Source: Limnohabitans sp.
Lineage (GTDB): Bacteria; Pseudomonadota; Gammaproteobacteria; Burkholderiales; Burkholderiaceae_C
Reading direction: 5' to 3'
DNA length: 64,000 nucleotides
Assembly: GCA_018882835.1 (NCBI GenBank)
Contig: VERE01000008.1
Coordinates: forward strand, 19,066-83,065
The notes beneath the pieces are model-generated. The model had not been told where the DNA came from. It searched no databases and was given only the letters and a program-made list of their open reading frames with translations. Positions 44,384 through 55,012 of the stretch are shown here, piece by piece (within the stretch, counting starts at the first letter, position 1; the number at the start of each line of letters is the position of its first letter). The position numbers were made by a program, and so were the translations under genes.

Positions 44384-44551
44384 TCAGATTTGGACCATTT
44401 CAAAGTCTTCTTTGCGGGCACCGCACTCTGGACAGGTCCAGTTCATGGGCACTTGCTCCCAAGGGGTCCCAGGCGCAATGCCGTCGTCCGGGGCGCCAGC
44501 TTCTTCATCATAGATCCAGCCACAAATCAAACACATCCAGGTTTTGCCCAC
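44384..44551 (-). CDS. Rubredoxin (55 aa)
   Basis: Reading the minus strand from GTG 44551 gives a 55-residue rubredoxin. The two iron-binding pairs are MCLICGW and WTCPECGAR. The segments between them, GIAPGTPWEQVPMNW, match the family. It carries one Fe(Cys)4 centre and moves electrons in the cytoplasm. It is divergent from the thiD-like gene by 27 bp and coupled to the hypothetical gene at 43945. Short length makes it easy to miss. Confidence 0.92.
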   Translation of the reverse strand: MGKTWMCLICGWIYDEEAGAPDDGIAPGTPWEQVPMNWTCPECGARKEDFEMVQI

Positions 44552-44578
44552 GATTTACTTTCTTTTTGCTCGCATAGA

Positions 44579-45535
44579 ATGACCTCCATTGTAGCGATGG
44601 CCATGGTGCAAGAGAACGAACTTACCCCTGAATCCTCCGATGACGAAGCCCCTGCGTGTGTGCTGATTTTCAATGTCAGCGACCCCAGCGGGGCGGGCGG
44701 GTTGTCGGGGGATACTCTGGCCGTGGCCTCGGTGGGCGCCCACGCCTTGCCGGTAGTAACCGGCGCCTACATGCGTGACACCGCTGAAATCTTTGACCAT
44801 GTGGCCTTTGAAGAAGAAGCGGTGGCCGAACAAGCGCGCAGCGTGCTGGAAGACATTTCGGTGCAGGTCATCAAGGTGGGTTTTTGCGGTTCCCCTGAAA
44901 ATCTCAGCGCCATTGCCGAAGCCAGCTCAGACTATGCCGATGTGCCAGTGGTGGCCTATATGCCCAACTTGTCCTGGTGGGGCGAAGAACAGATCGACGC
45001 CTACCTGGACGCGTTTCGCGAATTGATGCTGCCCCAAACCACGCTGCTGGTGGGCCACCACAACACCTTGTGGCGTTGGCTGCTGCCCGACTGGAGCAGC
45101 GAGCGGGCGCCGAATGCCCGCGACCTGGCACGCGCCGCTGCCCAAATGGGCACGCCCTATGTTTTGGTGACGGGCCTGCAAGGCAACGATGCCTTTGTGG
45201 AAAATGTGCTGGCCACCCCCAACAGCGTGCTGCTGACCGAGCGCTTCGAGCGCATTGATGCGGCCTTTGCCGGTGCCGGTGACACCTTGACCGCAGCCTT
45301 GGCCGGCTTGCTGGCGGGTGGTGCCGACCTGGAATCGGCCACACGCGAGGCCCTCAGTTACCTGGACCGTTGCCTGGACAGTGGCTACCGCCCCGGCATG
45401 GGCCATGTGGTGGGCGACCGCTTGTTCTGGGCGCACATCGACAGCGATGCCGACTTGGACGGCATCGCCGAAGACGACCCCAGCCCCGCCACTGCCGACG
45501 ATTTTTCCTTGCCACCCCCTGGCACCCGCCATTAA
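44579..45535 (+). CDS. ThiD-like hydroxymethylpyrimidine/phosphomethylpyrimidine kinase
   Basis: A 318-residue ribokinase-fold protein. It has the ThiD-type start VLIFNVSDPSGAGGLSGD, a KVGFCGSPEN segment and the anion-hole motif AFAGAGDTLTAAL near the C terminus. The loop segment YMPNLSWW and the acidic tail (DLDGIAEDDPSPATADD) are unlike standard ThiD, so the substrate may differ. ATG 44579, 44597 or 44603 may be the start. The arrangement with rubredoxin and hemL is one I associate with Burkholderiales. Confidence 0.8.
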   Translation: MTSIVAMAMVQENELTPESSDDEAPACVLIFNVSDPSGAGGLSGDTLAVASVGAHALPVVTGAYMRDTAEIFDHVAFEEEAVAEQARSVLEDISVQVIKVGFCGSPENLSAIAEASSDYADVPVVAYMPNLSWWGEEQIDAYLDAFRELMLPQTTLLVGHHNTLWRWLLPDWSSERAPNARDLARAAAQMGTPYVLVTGLQGNDAFVENVLATPNSVLLTERFERIDAAFAGAGDTLTAALAGLLAGGADLESATREALSYLDRCLDSGYRPGMGHVVGDRLFWAHIDSDADLDGIAEDDPSPATADDFSLPPPGTRH

Positions 45536-45547
45536 CCCCCTTCAACC

Positions 45548-46846
45548 ATGACCGACCGCAACCAAACCCTGTTCGACCGCGCCCGCAACGTCATTCCCGG
45601 TGGCGTCAATTCGCCAGTGCGCGCCTTCCGCGCCGTCGGCGGCACGCCCCGCTTTGTGCAACGCGCGCAAGGCGCCTACTTTTGGGACGCCAACGGCAAG
45701 CGCCATATCGATTACATCGGTTCCTGGGGCCCCATGATCCTGGGCCATGGCCATCCTGCCGTGGTGGAAGCGGTGCAGCGCGCCGTGCTCGAGGGCTTCT
45801 CTTATGGCGCTCCGACCGAGCGCGAGATTGAGCTGGCCGAGGCCATTCTGGCCCATGTGCCCTCGATGCAAATGGTGCGCCTGGTCAGCTCCGGCACCGA
45901 AGCCGGCATGAGCGCGATTCGACTGGCGCGTGGCGCCACGGGTCGCAGCAAGCTCATCAAATTTGAAGGCTGTTACCACGGCCATGCCGACGCCTTGCTG
46001 GTGAAAGCCGGTTCGGGCCTGGCCACCTTTGGCAACCCTACCAGCGCCGGCGTGCCACCCGAGGTGGTGCAGCACACTCTGGTGCTGGAGTACAACAACA
46101 TCGAGCAACTGGAAGAAGCCTTCAAACTGCACGGCCCCGAATTGGCCTGTCTGATGATTGAGCCCATTGCCGGCAACATGAACTTTGTGCGCGCCAGCGT
46201 GCCTTTCATGAAGCGCTGCCGCGAGCTGTGCAGCCAGCACGGGGCGTTGTTGGTGTTCGACGAGGTCATGACCGGCTTCCGGGTCGACCTGGGCAGCGCG
46301 CAAAATGTTTATGCCCAAGCCATTCCCGGCTTCCAGCCCGACTTGACCGTGCTGGGCAAGGTGATTGGCGGTGGCATGCCTCTGGCAGCATTTGGCGGGC
46401 CGCGCGCCATCATGGAACAAATGGCGCCTCTGGGTCCGGTCTACCAGGCCGGCACGCTCAGCGGCAACCCCGTGGCCACGGCCTGTGGCCTGGCCACACT
46501 CAAGGAAATCAGCAAGCCCGGCTTTTTTGCCGACCTGTCCGCCAAGACCCAGCGCCTGGTCGCCGGCCTGACCCAGGCCGCGGCGGCCGAAGGTGTGGCG
46601 TTTTCAGGTGACAGCCAGGGCGGCATGTTCGGCTTCTTCTTGCTGCCTGAGTTGCCCCACAACTACGGTCAGGTCATGAAAAGCGACAGCCCCCGCTTCA
46701 ACAAACTGTTCCACGGCTTGTTGGACCGCGGTGTCTACATCGCGCCGGCTTTGTACGAAGCCGGCTTTGTCAGCGCTGCCCACAGTGAGCAAGACCTGGC
46801 CGACACCGTGGCAGCCGCGCGCGAAGTGTTCAAAACTCTGAACTGA
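45548..46846 (+). CDS. hemL: Glutamate-1-semialdehyde 2,1-aminomutase
   Basis: A 432-residue class III aminotransferase that makes 5-aminolevulinate for heme synthesis. The PLP lysine is Lys271 in [11 protein letters not shown]. Other segments are [27 protein letters not shown] and [12 protein letters not shown]. The start is 12 bp after the thiD-like stop. The stop lies inside the end of the converging RNase D-like gene (17-bp overlap). Confidence 0.97.
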   Translation: MTDRNQTLFDRARNVIPGGVNSPVRAFRAVGGTPRFVQRAQGAYFWDANGKRHIDYIGSWGPMILGHGHPAVVEAVQRAVLEGFSYGAPTEREIELAEAILAHVPSMQMVRLVSSGTEAGMSAIRLARGATGRSKLIKFEGCYHGHADALLVKAGSGLATFGNPTSAGVPPEVVQHTLVLEYNNIEQLEEAFKLHGPELACLMIEPIAGNMNFVRASVPFMKRCRELCSQHGALLVFDEVMTGFRVDLGSAQNVYAQAIPGFQPDLTVLGKVIGGGMPLAAFGGPRAIMEQMAPLGPVYQAGTLSGNPVATACGLATLKEISKPGFFADLSAKTQRLVAGLTQAAAAEGVAFSGDSQGGMFGFFLLPELPHNYGQVMKSDSPRFNKLFHGLLDRGVYIAPALYEAGFVSAAHSEQDLADTVAAAREVFKTLN

Positions 46847-47438
46847 TGGGCGCCAGGGCCTGGTACACATGCCAGGCGGCGTAGGCATCGTTGGCGGCGT
46901 AAACCACTTGTGATTCACTCAGGCGGGGCAGCGCCCAATTGGAGGTAGCGGCCTTTTTCGATTTGGCAAAGCGTTGCCCAAACAAGACCGCCACAGCGCC
47001 TTTGACGCCCATGTCCTTGCGATAGCCACGCTGGTGGAACACATGGTTCAGGTCCAGCACGCCCTGGGGCTCTACACCCAGCTTGTGCAAGATGCGCTTG
47101 CGATCATCGCCCAGGCCAAAACCTGCCTTCACGGCTTTCGGCTCGGCCATCCAGCGCGCTACGCGCGCACGGCAATCGGGGTCATGCAATTGAATCACCC
47201 AGGCCTTGTCCCCGGTTGCCAATTGCAGCACATGGGGGCCGTCAGACACCTGGTCCTTGAAAAACGTGGGTTTGGACTCGGTGTCGAAACCCCAGACCGG
47301 CGCCTGTGACAAGGTGGCCCAGGCCTGATCGGCTTGCGCTGCGGTCGACACCACCACAATGCGATCCAGCATCAGCCGCTCGAAGGGCGGCATCAACTCG
47401 ATGGCCGCTTTGTCGGGAACAGTATGGGTGTGATTCAT
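46830..47438 (-). CDS. RNase D-like 3'-5' exonuclease domain protein
   Basis: A 202-residue DEDD-family exonuclease. The first metal motif is WGFDTES; the second region is [18 protein letters not shown]; the last is [15 protein letters not shown], giving the YxxxD form (DEDDy). Only the nuclease domain is present, with no HRDC domain of full RNase D. ATG 47438 is used because the earlier frame precedes the divergent gene. It ends overlapping hemL. Confidence 0.88.
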   Translation of the reverse strand: MNHTHTVPDKAAIELMPPFERLMLDRIVVVSTAAQADQAWATLSQAPVWGFDTESKPTFFKDQVSDGPHVLQLATGDKAWVIQLHDPDCRARVARWMAEPKAVKAGFGLGDDRKRILHKLGVEPQGVLDLNHVFHQRGYRKDMGVKGAVAVLFGQRFAKSKKAATSNWALPRLSESQVVYAANDAYAAWHVYQALAPISSEF

Positions 47439-47458
47439 GCTGGCCCCATAATAGCCGC

Positions 47459-47782
47459 ATGAAAAAGACATACCAGCTCCAGGTCGAAGGCAAGCATCCC
47501 GATAGATGGCTGGAGTCGATCAAACACGAAATTCGCAAATACCTGCGTCGCGAGCGCCGCCGCAGCTTGCCAGCAGGCGTGGACTTTTGGGACTTTGATT
47601 GCCGTTTTGGCGAGACCGAAGGCACCTCAGAGATCGCGCATGTGGCCAGTTTGATTGCACGCATCGACCAAGTAGCGCAGTCCGGCGGCAAACAGTTTTA
47701 CATCGAAATTCTTGCCAAACATGGCATTCGCCAGCCTCGCCCCGTCCCTGGGAGCGAAGCGCGGCCATCCCTTCCCGAATAA
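47459..47782 (+). CDS. DUF6172-type conserved protein
   Basis: A 107-residue protein beginning KKTYQLQVEGKHPDRWLE, with a basic stretch (RKYLRRERRRSLP) and the WDFDCRFG segment. I recognise it as the conserved small family DUF6172, whose function is unknown. The open frame upstream runs antisense through the exonuclease gene, so ATG 47459 is the start; the two genes are divergent by 20 bp. Confidence 0.75.
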   Translation: MKKTYQLQVEGKHPDRWLESIKHEIRKYLRRERRRSLPAGVDFWDFDCRFGETEGTSEIAHVASLIARIDQVAQSGGKQFYIEILAKHGIRQPRPVPGSEARPSLPE

Positions 47783-47819
47783 AAAGATCGCAGCCCTGCG
47801 CTGACGATCACGGGATGGA

Positions 47820-49151
47820 TCAGTGGGCGGAGGGTTTCAGGGCGGGCAACAAGCCTGCGGCGCGAAGCTTGTCTTTTTTGCTGGGGCGTTTGCCCTTGAT
47901 GCCGCCATTGCCAACCGGGGCTTCGACGGCAATGGCTTGGGGCTCAAAGCCTGCCACCTGCTCTCTGGCCACGCGCTGCCCCTGGCGTTTTTCAATCAAT
48001 CGGAAATGCGCCTCGGCCTCGGCAGTGATGAAACTCAGCACCAGGCCCGATTGCCCTGCCCGCCCGGTGCGCCCCATGCGGTGCACATAGTCTGTGGCTG
48101 AGCGCGGCAGGTCGTAATTCACCACGACCGGAAGATTGGCAATGTCCAAGCCCCGCGCGCCCAGGTCGGTGGTCACGACCGCATCGTAGCGAGACTCCTT
48201 GAAGGCTTGCAACACATCACGGCGTGCACCCTGGCTCATTTCGCCGTGAAAAGGCGTGGACACAATGCCCGACTGACAGAGCTTGTGTGCGACATGCTCG
48301 GTCGCGTAGCGCGTGGCCGTGAACACCAGCACGCGCGGCCATTTTTCTTGCTGAATCAGGTGTTTCAAGAGTGCTGTACGGCGCTCGGCATCGACCTGAA
48401 TCGCCCGTTGCGCAATCGCTGGCGGCGGGGCCTGTGCTGCCTCCACGGCGATGCGCACTCTGGACGGCCCCGATGCCGCGAACAACTTCTCAGCCAAGGC
48501 TTGCACGGCGGGTGCAAAGGTGGCGCTGAACATCAAGGTGTGGCGCTGGCTTGGCAGCTGGGCCAGGATCTGGTTCAGCTCGGCAGCAAAGCCCTCGTCC
48601 AGCAAACGGTCGGCCTCGTCGAGCGCCAGCACTTGCAACCGCGCCAACGACAAGGCGTTGTGCGCCACCAGGTCCAGCAATCGGCCAGGCGTGGCAATCA
48701 CCACATCGGCGCCGCCGCGCAAGCGCATCATTTGGGGATTCAGGGACACGCCGCCGAACACCGTGACCACTTTCAACGGCAGGGGCAAATCGCGCGCGAG
48801 GTCATGCCAGAGGTCGCTGACTTGGGAGGCCAACTCGCGGGTGGGCACCAGCACCAGGCAACGCACCGGTCGCGGGCGCAACGGCGCTTGGGCCTGCGCC
48901 AAGCGTTGTAACAAAGGCAGGGCGTAGGCTGCTGTCTTGCCCGAGCCCGTGGCAGAGGTCACCAACACATCCTGCCCCTGCAAGATGGCCGGCACTGCCT
49001 GCACCTGAACAGCCGTCGGCTGCGTGAAGCCTTGCTTCAGGGCCGCCTGTGACAGCCTCTCGGTCAGGCCCAGCCCAAGCCAGGACTCAGTGCCTGAAAT
49101 GACGCACCCCAGAGAAGACCATGGCCACGCCGCGTTCGTTGGCGGCGTCAA
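47820..49151 (-). CDS. DEAD-box RNA helicase (RhlE-like)
   Basis: A helicase of up to 443 residues. Motifs are in order: Q-motif region [16 protein letters not shown], Walker [31 protein letters not shown] in [19 protein letters not shown], then [17 protein letters not shown] and [11 protein letters not shown] lysine-rich C terminus follows ([15 protein letters not shown]). The start is uncertain: TTG 49151 has AGGAGG three bases upstream but lies 65 bp inside purH, and no ATG or GTG follows in frame before the Q motif. Confidence 0.92.
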   Translation of the reverse strand: MTPPTNAAWPWSSLGCVISGTESWLGLGLTERLSQAALKQGFTQPTAVQVQAVPAILQGQDVLVTSATGSGKTAAYALPLLQRLAQAQAPLRPRPVRCLVLVPTRELASQVSDLWHDLARDLPLPLKVVTVFGGVSLNPQMMRLRGGADVVIATPGRLLDLVAHNALSLARLQVLALDEADRLLDEGFAAELNQILAQLPSQRHTLMFSATFAPAVQALAEKLFAASGPSRVRIAVEAAQAPPPAIAQRAIQVDAERRTALLKHLIQQEKWPRVLVFTATRYATEHVAHKLCQSGIVSTPFHGEMSQGARRDVLQAFKESRYDAVVTTDLGARGLDIANLPVVVNYDLPRSATDYVHRMGRTGRAGQSGLVLSFITAEAEAHFRLIEKRQGQRVAREQVAGFEPQAIAVEAPVGNGGIKGKRPSKKDKLRAAGLLPALKPSAH

Positions 49152-50643
49152 TCACCTCCTGGTCGCGCATGGAGCCGCCAGGTTGAATGACACAGGTGGC
49201 GCCCGCATCGACCACCACATCCAGGCCATCGCGGAACGGGAAGAACGCATCGCTGGCCACCACCGTACCTTTCAAAGACAGCTTGGCATGCTCTGCCTTG
49301 ATGCTGGCAATGCGCGCAGAATCCAGCCGGCTCATCTGGCCGGCGCCCACGCCCATGGTCATGCCATTGGCACAAAACACAATGGCGTTGCTCTTCACAT
49401 ACTTCGCCACTTTCCAGGCAAACAATAAGTCTTGCAATTGCTGCTCGCTAGGCTGCAATTTGGTGACCACCTTGAGGTCAGACAGGCTCAGCTCGTGGTT
49501 GTCAGCAGTTTGCACCAGCAAGCCCGAGCCCACGCGTTTGATATCCAGCGCGTTGCGGCCTTCGTTTGCCGTGGCCAACGCAATTTTCAGCACGCGCACA
49601 TTGGCTTTGGCCTTGAACAGGTCCAGCGCGTCTGCGGTGTAGTCTGGCGCCATGAGCACCTCGACAAATTGTTTGCTGACCGCTTGAGCAGCCGCCAGGT
49701 CCACCGTGCGGTTGAAGGCGATGATGCCACCGAAGGCCGAAGTCGGGTCGGTCTGGAAGGCCTTGCTGTAACACTCCAGGGCATCGACACCCACAGCCAC
49801 TCCGCACGGATTTGCATGTTTGACGATCACGCAGGCCGGTGCCTCGAAACTCTTGACACACTCCCAGGCGGCATCGGCGTCGGCGATGTTGTTGTACGAC
49901 AGTTCCTTGCCCTGCAATTGCACGGCGGTCACCAGCGAGCCGGCCGCTGGATGCAAGTCGCGGTAGAAAGCGGCTTGCTGGTGTGGGTTCTCGCCATAGC
50001 GCAGGTCTTGCAGCTTCACAAAGCGGCCATTGGTCTGCCCGGGGAAGGGCGCGTGGCTGCCATCGGCTTGAATGCCCGAGAGGTAATCGCTGATGGCCGC
50101 ATCGTAATTGCTGATGCGATTGAAGGCCGCCACCGACAACGCAAAACGCGTGGCATCGCTGAGCTTGCCACTTTGGCGCAACTCGTCCAGCACCGCAGGG
50201 TACTGGCCGGCATCGGTCAACACCGCCACGTCTTTCCAGTTCTTGGCCGCGCTACGCACCATGGCCGGGCCGCCAATGTCAATGTTCTCGATGGCGTCTT
50301 CCAGCGAGCAGCCCGGCTTGGCCACGGTGGCTTCAAACGGGTACAGGTTGACCACCAGCAGATCGATGGTGTCAATGTCGTGGGCCTTCAATGCCGCCAT
50401 GTGCTCGGGCACATCGCGGCGCGCCAGCAAGCCGCCGTGCACTTTGGGGTGCAGAGTCTTGACGCGGCCATCCAGCATCTCCGGGAAGCCGGTGACCTCG
50501 GCCACTTCTTTGACGGGCAGGCCTTGCTCTGCCAGCAATTTGGCGGTACCGCCAGTGGAAATCAAACCAATGTTCAAGGCGTGCAAGACACGCGCCAATT
50601 CAACAATGCCTGTTTTGTCTGAAACCGAAATAAGTGCGTTCAT
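49087..50643 (-). CDS. purH: Bifunctional AICAR formyltransferase/IMP cyclohydrolase
   Basis: A 518-residue PurH that performs the last two steps of IMP synthesis. The N-terminal cyclohydrolase domain starts [18 protein letters not shown] and includes STGGTAKLL and [16 protein letters not shown]. The C-terminal formyltransferase has [11 protein letters not shown] and [10 protein letters not shown]. It follows fis by 27 bp in a dusB-fis-purH run. The helicase may begin within its 3' end. Confidence 0.97.
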   Translation of the reverse strand: MNALISVSDKTGIVELARVLHALNIGLISTGGTAKLLAEQGLPVKEVAEVTGFPEMLDGRVKTLHPKVHGGLLARRDVPEHMAALKAHDIDTIDLLVVNLYPFEATVAKPGCSLEDAIENIDIGGPAMVRSAAKNWKDVAVLTDAGQYPAVLDELRQSGKLSDATRFALSVAAFNRISNYDAAISDYLSGIQADGSHAPFPGQTNGRFVKLQDLRYGENPHQQAAFYRDLHPAAGSLVTAVQLQGKELSYNNIADADAAWECVKSFEAPACVIVKHANPCGVAVGVDALECYSKAFQTDPTSAFGGIIAFNRTVDLAAAQAVSKQFVEVLMAPDYTADALDLFKAKANVRVLKIALATANEGRNALDIKRVGSGLLVQTADNHELSLSDLKVVTKLQPSEQQLQDLLFAWKVAKYVKSNAIVFCANGMTMGVGAGQMSRLDSARIASIKAEHAKLSLKGTVVASDAFFPFRDGLDVVVDAGATCVIQPGGSMRDQEVIDAANERGVAMVFSGVRHFRH

Positions 50644-50670
50644 GAAGCGTTAAAAGAGAGATTAAAAAAG

Positions 50671-50904
50671 TCACAGCAGCTTGTGTTCCACCAGCTTCTT
50701 GCGCAAGGTGTTGCGGTTCAGCCCCAACCACAAGGCCGCACGCGATTGGTTGCCATCCGCCTGGCGCATGACAATTTCCAGCAAAGGTTTTTCCACCACG
50801 CCCACCAGCATGTCGTGCAGGTTGTCGGGCTCGGTGCCGCGCAAATCGCGAAAATAAGTTTCCAGGCTGTTGCGAACGACTTCTTCGATTTGTTTCTTGC
50901 TCAT
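50671..50904 (-). CDS. fis: Fis-family nucleoid protein
   Basis: A 77-residue Fis protein: SKKQIEEVVRNSLETYFRDL, LLEIVMRQADGNQSRAALWL and the recognition helix GLNRNTLRKKL. It binds DNA as a dimer and bends it. ATG 50904 overlaps the dusB stop as ATGA; the dusB-fis pair is a classic proteobacterial operon. Its length is short, as usual in betaproteobacteria. Confidence 0.95.
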   Translation of the reverse strand: MSKKQIEEVVRNSLETYFRDLRGTEPDNLHDMLVGVVEKPLLEIVMRQADGNQSRAALWLGLNRNTLRKKLVEHKLL

Positions 50905-51932
50905 ACCGACATTTCCAACACAGGCGAGTTCACGGGGGCCGGCAAGCGGTCCCCCATTTGCGCCAACTGATCCAAATAGCGATCGAACGCATGCTGCTGG
51001 GCAGCGCAATCTTCCAGGCGGTTCATCGCCATCCTGAAAGCATCGGCACCGGGCAAGCCACGGATGTACCAGGCAATGTGCTTGCGTGCGCTGCGCACGC
51101 CGATGAATTCGCCATACAGGCTGTAATGCTCCTGCAAATGCTCTTGCAGCAAGCGACGCACTTCTTCCACCAAGGGCGGCGCCAGCATTTGGCCGGTCTC
51201 TAAAAAGTGTCCAATCTCGCGAAAAATCCAGGGGCGGCCTTGGGCGGCACGCCCAATCATCAAGGCATCAGCGCCGGTGCGCTGCAACACTTGCAAAGCT
51301 TTGTGAGGCGAATCAATGTCGCCATTGGCCACCACTGGCACCGACACCGCCGCTTTCACTGCAGCAATCGTGTCGTACTCGGCCTGGCCTTTGTACCCTT
51401 GCTCGCGGGTGCGGCCATGCACCGTGATCATTTGCACCCCCACCGATTGCGCAGCTTGCGCCAGCCGCACCGCATTCTTGTGGCTGTCACACCAACCGGT
51501 GCGCATTTTCAAAGTCACAGGGACACGCATGGGCTCACAGGCTTGCACCACGGCTTCGACGATGGACAGGGCCAGCGGCTCGTCTTGCATGAGCGCCGAA
51601 CCAGCCCACTTGTTGCAGACTTTTTTTGCCGGGCAACCCATGTTGATGTCAATGATTTGTGCGCCCCGCTCGATGTTGTAGCGCGCAGCCTCGGCCATCA
51701 TCGGGCCATCAGTGCCGGCGATCTGCACGGCGATGGGCCCGCTCTCGCCTTGGTGGTCTGCACGCCGCGAGGTTTTCAAGGTGTGCCACAGGTCGCGCCG
51801 CGATGTGACCATCTCGCTGACCGCATAGCCCGCGCCGAGTTGCTTGCACAGCTTGCGAAACGGGCGGTCTGTGACACCTGCCATCGGCGCGACGAACAAA
51901 TTGTTCGCCAGAAGGTAAGGGCCGATGCGCAT
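50901..51932 (-). CDS. dusB: tRNA-dihydrouridine synthase B
   Basis: A 343-residue flavoenzyme that reduces uridine in tRNA D-loops. The FMN-binding start APMAGVTDRPFRKLC, the active-site segment NMGCPAKKVCNKWAGSAL (Cys donor) and VVANGDIDS, GADALMIGRAAQGRPW are clear. A poorly structured 108-bp gap lies between it and the divergent yqaA-type gene. First gene of dusB-fis-purH. Confidence 0.97.
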   Translation of the reverse strand: MRIGPYLLANNLFVAPMAGVTDRPFRKLCKQLGAGYAVSEMVTSRRDLWHTLKTSRRADHQGESGPIAVQIAGTDGPMMAEAARYNIERGAQIIDINMGCPAKKVCNKWAGSALMQDEPLALSIVEAVVQACEPMRVPVTLKMRTGWCDSHKNAVRLAQAAQSVGVQMITVHGRTREQGYKGQAEYDTIAAVKAAVSVPVVANGDIDSPHKALQVLQRTGADALMIGRAAQGRPWIFREIGHFLETGQMLAPPLVEEVRRLLQEHLQEHYSLYGEFIGVRSARKHIAWYIRGLPGADAFRMAMNRLEDCAAQQHAFDRYLDQLAQMGDRLPAPVNSPVLEMSV

Positions 51933-52040
51933 GGGGTGAAGGGAGATGGGGTTGCTGAAAAAAGAAGCAGATTGTAGCTGCCAAAAATTTCAGCAATCGA
52001 AATTTTTTCTGACGATGCCCTGACTGCCTATACTGCCGCC

Positions 52041-52535
52041 ATGGAAGCCTGGATTCACCAACTGCTGCACACCCTGTCCTTGCCAGAATTTGGCTTGAGC
52101 ACAGTGTTTGTGGTCGCGCTGATATCTGCCACCTTGTTGCCCATGGGCTCCGAGCCGGTGGTCTTTGGCCTGGTGAAGCTCAATCCCGAACTGTTCTGGC
52201 CAGCCGTGGTGGTGGCCACCCTGGGCAACACCTTGGGCGGCGCCATCGATTGGTGGATGGGCTATGGTGCACACTCCGCCCTTGACAAATACCGCGGCAG
52301 CGCCGCCAACAGTCAGCACGCCCGCGCCTTGCGCTGGTTGGAAAAACTCGGACCCAAGGCCTGTCTGCTGAGTTGGCTGCCGGGGGTGGGGGACCCCTTG
52401 TGCGCGGTCGCAGGCTGGTTGCGCCTGGCCTTCTGGCCTTGTGTGATGTACATGGCCATTGGCAAGTTTCTGCGCTACCTGGTCATGACCGCTGGCTTGT
52501 TGTGGGTCTTTCCCCAAGATTGGTCATTGACCTGA
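52041..52535 (+). CDS. YqaA-family membrane protein (DedA-like fold)
   Basis: A 164-residue inner-membrane protein with the YqaA/VTT-type segments LLPMGSEPVVFGLV, ATLGNTLGGAIDWWMG and LSWLPGVGDPLCAVAGWLR, and about four hydrophobic stretches. The family is related to DedA flippase-like proteins; function is unproved. ATG 52041 is preceded by a possible promoter sequence (TATACT at 52028). The gap after it (52536-52594) shows no gene. Confidence 0.88.
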   Translation: MEAWIHQLLHTLSLPEFGLSTVFVVALISATLLPMGSEPVVFGLVKLNPELFWPAVVVATLGNTLGGAIDWWMGYGAHSALDKYRGSAANSQHARALRWLEKLGPKACLLSWLPGVGDPLCAVAGWLRLAFWPCVMYMAIGKFLRYLVMTAGLLWVFPQDWSLT

Positions 52536-52594
52536 CCCACCCCCTAAGCGCGAGCGCAGGTTATGTTCGCTATTCACTTAAGACAAGCTCCTTA

Positions 52595-53698
52595 TCAGTA
52601 ACAAGACACAGCGTTGTCATCGCGGGTCAATAGCCGCATCAGCTTAGGATGGATGAACAACTTCTCGCGTCCAACAGCCCTTTCCTCCAGTACGCCAATT
52701 TCCACAAGTTGTTTCAGATAGCGGGAGGCTGCCTGACGACCAGCAATGTCTTTTTCCACCAGATTCTGAATTCGGCAGTAGGGCAAGTCGAAAATCAGAT
52801 CAACCAATTCGCGGCTGTAGATTTTTGGTGCTGCCTGTTTGACGTGGGCGACGGTGAGTGCCGCCAGATCACGAATGGCGGAAATCTTTTCGGTCGTCCA
52901 GCGTGCCGTATCTTCAACGCCATGAAGTACGTAGAGAATCCACGGCTCCCATGCCTGGCTACGGGTGACATCAAGCAGCAGCCGGTAATACTCGGCTTTG
53001 TTTCGAATGATGTAACGGCTGAGATACAGAATTGGCAGCGTCAGCAACTCTTCCTGGATCAGATACAAACTGTTGATGACGCGTCCGGTGCGGCCATTGC
53101 CATCGGTGAAGGGGTGAATTGCCTCGAACTGGTAGTGTCCGACGGCCATGCGTATCAAGGGATCGACATCACGCGCCTCATGAAGATATCGCTCCCAGTT
53201 TGCCAGCTTTGATCGCAACACATCCTCGCCGACAGGTGGGGTGTAGATCACTTCGCCGGTGGCCTGGTTGGCAAGTGCAGTGCCGGGCACACGGCGAACT
53301 TGCATTTCCGTACCCTTGATGCGGGTGCAAACCTGCTCTGCCGCGCGGGTGTTCAGTGGAAACTGCTTGAGCGCACGGAATCCTTCGAGCAGGGCGCTAC
53401 TATGGCGCAGTGCTTCACGAGTGGCCGGGTCGGCATGTTCTAAGGCGCTCTGATATTGAAACAGGCGGTCGGTCGTGGTGACGATGTTTTCGATTTCCGA
53501 ACTGGCCTGCGCTTCCAAGAGTGGCAGGGCATTGATGAGTACCCCCTGATTGGGGATCAACTCGGCAGCCTGCTTGAGTTCGGCCAGTGCAGCACGGGCG
53601 GCAATGCACTGCTTGAGTACCGGGCGCGTTTCCACCTCTGCTGCGGGTGGCAGAGGGGGCAAGTCGTTGTAAGGCTGGTCTGGGCGCCAAGCGGTCAT
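52595..53698 (-). CDS. Fic-family AMP-transferase with N-terminal inhibitory motif
   Basis: A 367-residue Fic protein like the Shewanella SO_4266 (SoFic) type. ATG 53698 is chosen because that family begins TAW-like and runs into [13 protein letters not shown] 53725 is an alternative. The inhibitory helix motif SSEIEN (S/TxxxEN) comes first, then the catalytic [14 protein letters not shown]-terminal winged helix-like region ends the protein. It should AMPylate a target protein and be self-inhibited, so no antitoxin is needed. An integrase scar sits directly upstream. Confidence 0.92.
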   Translation of the reverse strand: MTAWRPDQPYNDLPPLPPAAEVETRPVLKQCIAARAALAELKQAAELIPNQGVLINALPLLEAQASSEIENIVTTTDRLFQYQSALEHADPATREALRHSSALLEGFRALKQFPLNTRAAEQVCTRIKGTEMQVRRVPGTALANQATGEVIYTPPVGEDVLRSKLANWERYLHEARDVDPLIRMAVGHYQFEAIHPFTDGNGRTGRVINSLYLIQEELLTLPILYLSRYIIRNKAEYYRLLLDVTRSQAWEPWILYVLHGVEDTARWTTEKISAIRDLAALTVAHVKQAAPKIYSRELVDLIFDLPYCRIQNLVEKDIAGRQAASRYLKQLVEIGVLEERAVGREKLFIHPKLMRLLTRDDNAVSCY

Positions 53699-53734
53699 GG
53701 TTGAATTTTCAAATTCTTGCGACACGTTCCCAGT

Positions 53735-53878
53735 TTATGTCGCTGCTAACGACAGGTCAATCATCCTGGCGCGATCCTTCAGATAGTCGGTATGGTTGTA
53801 TGTCCGACGAACTGAATCCATCGACCTACGCCCATTCAGCTTCGATTACCCCGGAAGGGCGGGCCAGTGTCAGCCACT
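53735..53878 (-). pseudogene. Degenerate tyrosine-recombinase (integrase) C-terminal remnant
   Basis: On the minus strand two short pieces resemble phage integrases. The first (about 53831-53878) reads WLTLARPSGVIEAEWA, like the box I arginine region (LxxxRPGEVxxxEW). After a stop and frame change, the second (53735-53821) reads VRRTYNHTDYLKDRARMIDL then SLAAT and a stop, like the usual integrase C terminus. The catalytic middle is missing. It directly follows the ychF stop and precedes fic, so it marks a decayed mobile element that may have brought fic. No database check was made. Confidence 0.45.
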
Positions 53879-54973
53879 TCAAACGTTGAACAAGAAGTTC
53901 ATCACGTCGCCATCTTTGACGACGTATTCCTTGCCTTCGGAACGCATCTTGCCGGCATCCTTGGCGCCTTGCTCACCTTTGAAGGCAATGTAGTCTTCAA
54001 ACGCAATGGTTTGCGCGCGGATGAAGCCACGCTCGAAGTCACCGTGAATCACGCCGGCCGCTTGCGGGGCCGTGTCACCGATGTGAATGGTCCAGGCGCG
54101 CACTTCTTTCACGCCGGCCGTGAAATAGGTTTGCAAGCCCAGCAGCTTGAAGCCGGCGCGAATCACGCGGTTCAGGCCAGGTTCGTCTTGCCCCATTTCG
54201 GACAGGAACAGTGCGCGGTCTTCATCGCTCATGTCGGCCATGTCGGCTTCCATCTTGGCGCAAATGGCCACCACTGGCGCATTCTGGCTTTCGGCGTAGG
54301 CCGTCAGGCGGTCGAGGAAGGGGTTGTTTTCAAAGCCATCTTCGCTGACATTGCCCACAAACATCGCGCGCTTGGCGGTGATCAGGCAGAAGGGCTTGAG
54401 CAAGGCTTGCTCTTCCTGACCAAAGTCCAGCGTGCGCACGGGCTTGCCTTCGTTCAAGGCGGCCTGGCACTTGGTCAGCAACTGCACCAGCTTGGTGGCT
54501 TCCTTGTCATTGCCCGACTTGGCCGCCTTGGTGTAACGCTGCAAACTTTTCTCGACCGTGCCCAAGTCGGCGAGGCACAACTCGGTCTGGATCACTTCGA
54601 TGTCGGAAATCGGGTCAACCTTGCCAGCCACGTGGATAACGTTCTCGTCTTCAAAACAGCGCACCACATTCACAATGGCGTCGGTCTCGCGAATGTGCGC
54701 CAAAAACTGGTTGCCCAAACCTTCGCCTTGGCTCGCGCCCGCGACCAGTCCGGCAATGTCCACAAACTCCACAATGGCCGGAACGATGCGCTCAGGGCTG
54801 ATGATGGCGGCCAGTTGCTGCAAGCGCGGGTCCGGCACTTCGACGATGCCCACATTGGGCTCGATGGTGCAAAAAGGGTAATTCTCTGCCGCGATGCCGG
54901 CTTTGGTCAGGGCGTTGAACAGGGTGGATTTGCCAACGTTGGGCAAGCCCACGATGCCGCATTTCAAACTCAT
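53879..54973 (-). CDS. ychF: YchF/OLA1 GTPase
   Basis: A 364-residue translation-linked ATPase/GTPase. The P-loop is [15 protein letters not shown]; switch and later motifs include [20 protein letters not shown], and the NxxE-type base recognition is the family feature giving ATP preference. The TGS domain ends the protein ([25 protein letters not shown]). It ends at the edge of the integrase remnant, which suggests the mobile DNA inserted just past it. Confidence 0.97.
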   Translation of the reverse strand: MSLKCGIVGLPNVGKSTLFNALTKAGIAAENYPFCTIEPNVGIVEVPDPRLQQLAAIISPERIVPAIVEFVDIAGLVAGASQGEGLGNQFLAHIRETDAIVNVVRCFEDENVIHVAGKVDPISDIEVIQTELCLADLGTVEKSLQRYTKAAKSGNDKEATKLVQLLTKCQAALNEGKPVRTLDFGQEEQALLKPFCLITAKRAMFVGNVSEDGFENNPFLDRLTAYAESQNAPVVAICAKMEADMADMSDEDRALFLSEMGQDEPGLNRVIRAGFKLLGLQTYFTAGVKEVRAWTIHIGDTAPQAAGVIHGDFERGFIRAQTIAFEDYIAFKGEQGAKDAGKMRSEGKEYVVKDGDVMNFLFNV

Positions 54974-55012
54974 GGAAATTCCTTAGAACAGCCTGCGATT
55001 GTAATTTGCGGC

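Noticed and set aside
49432..50622. A 396-codon plus-strand frame
   Set aside because: It is antisense to purH.
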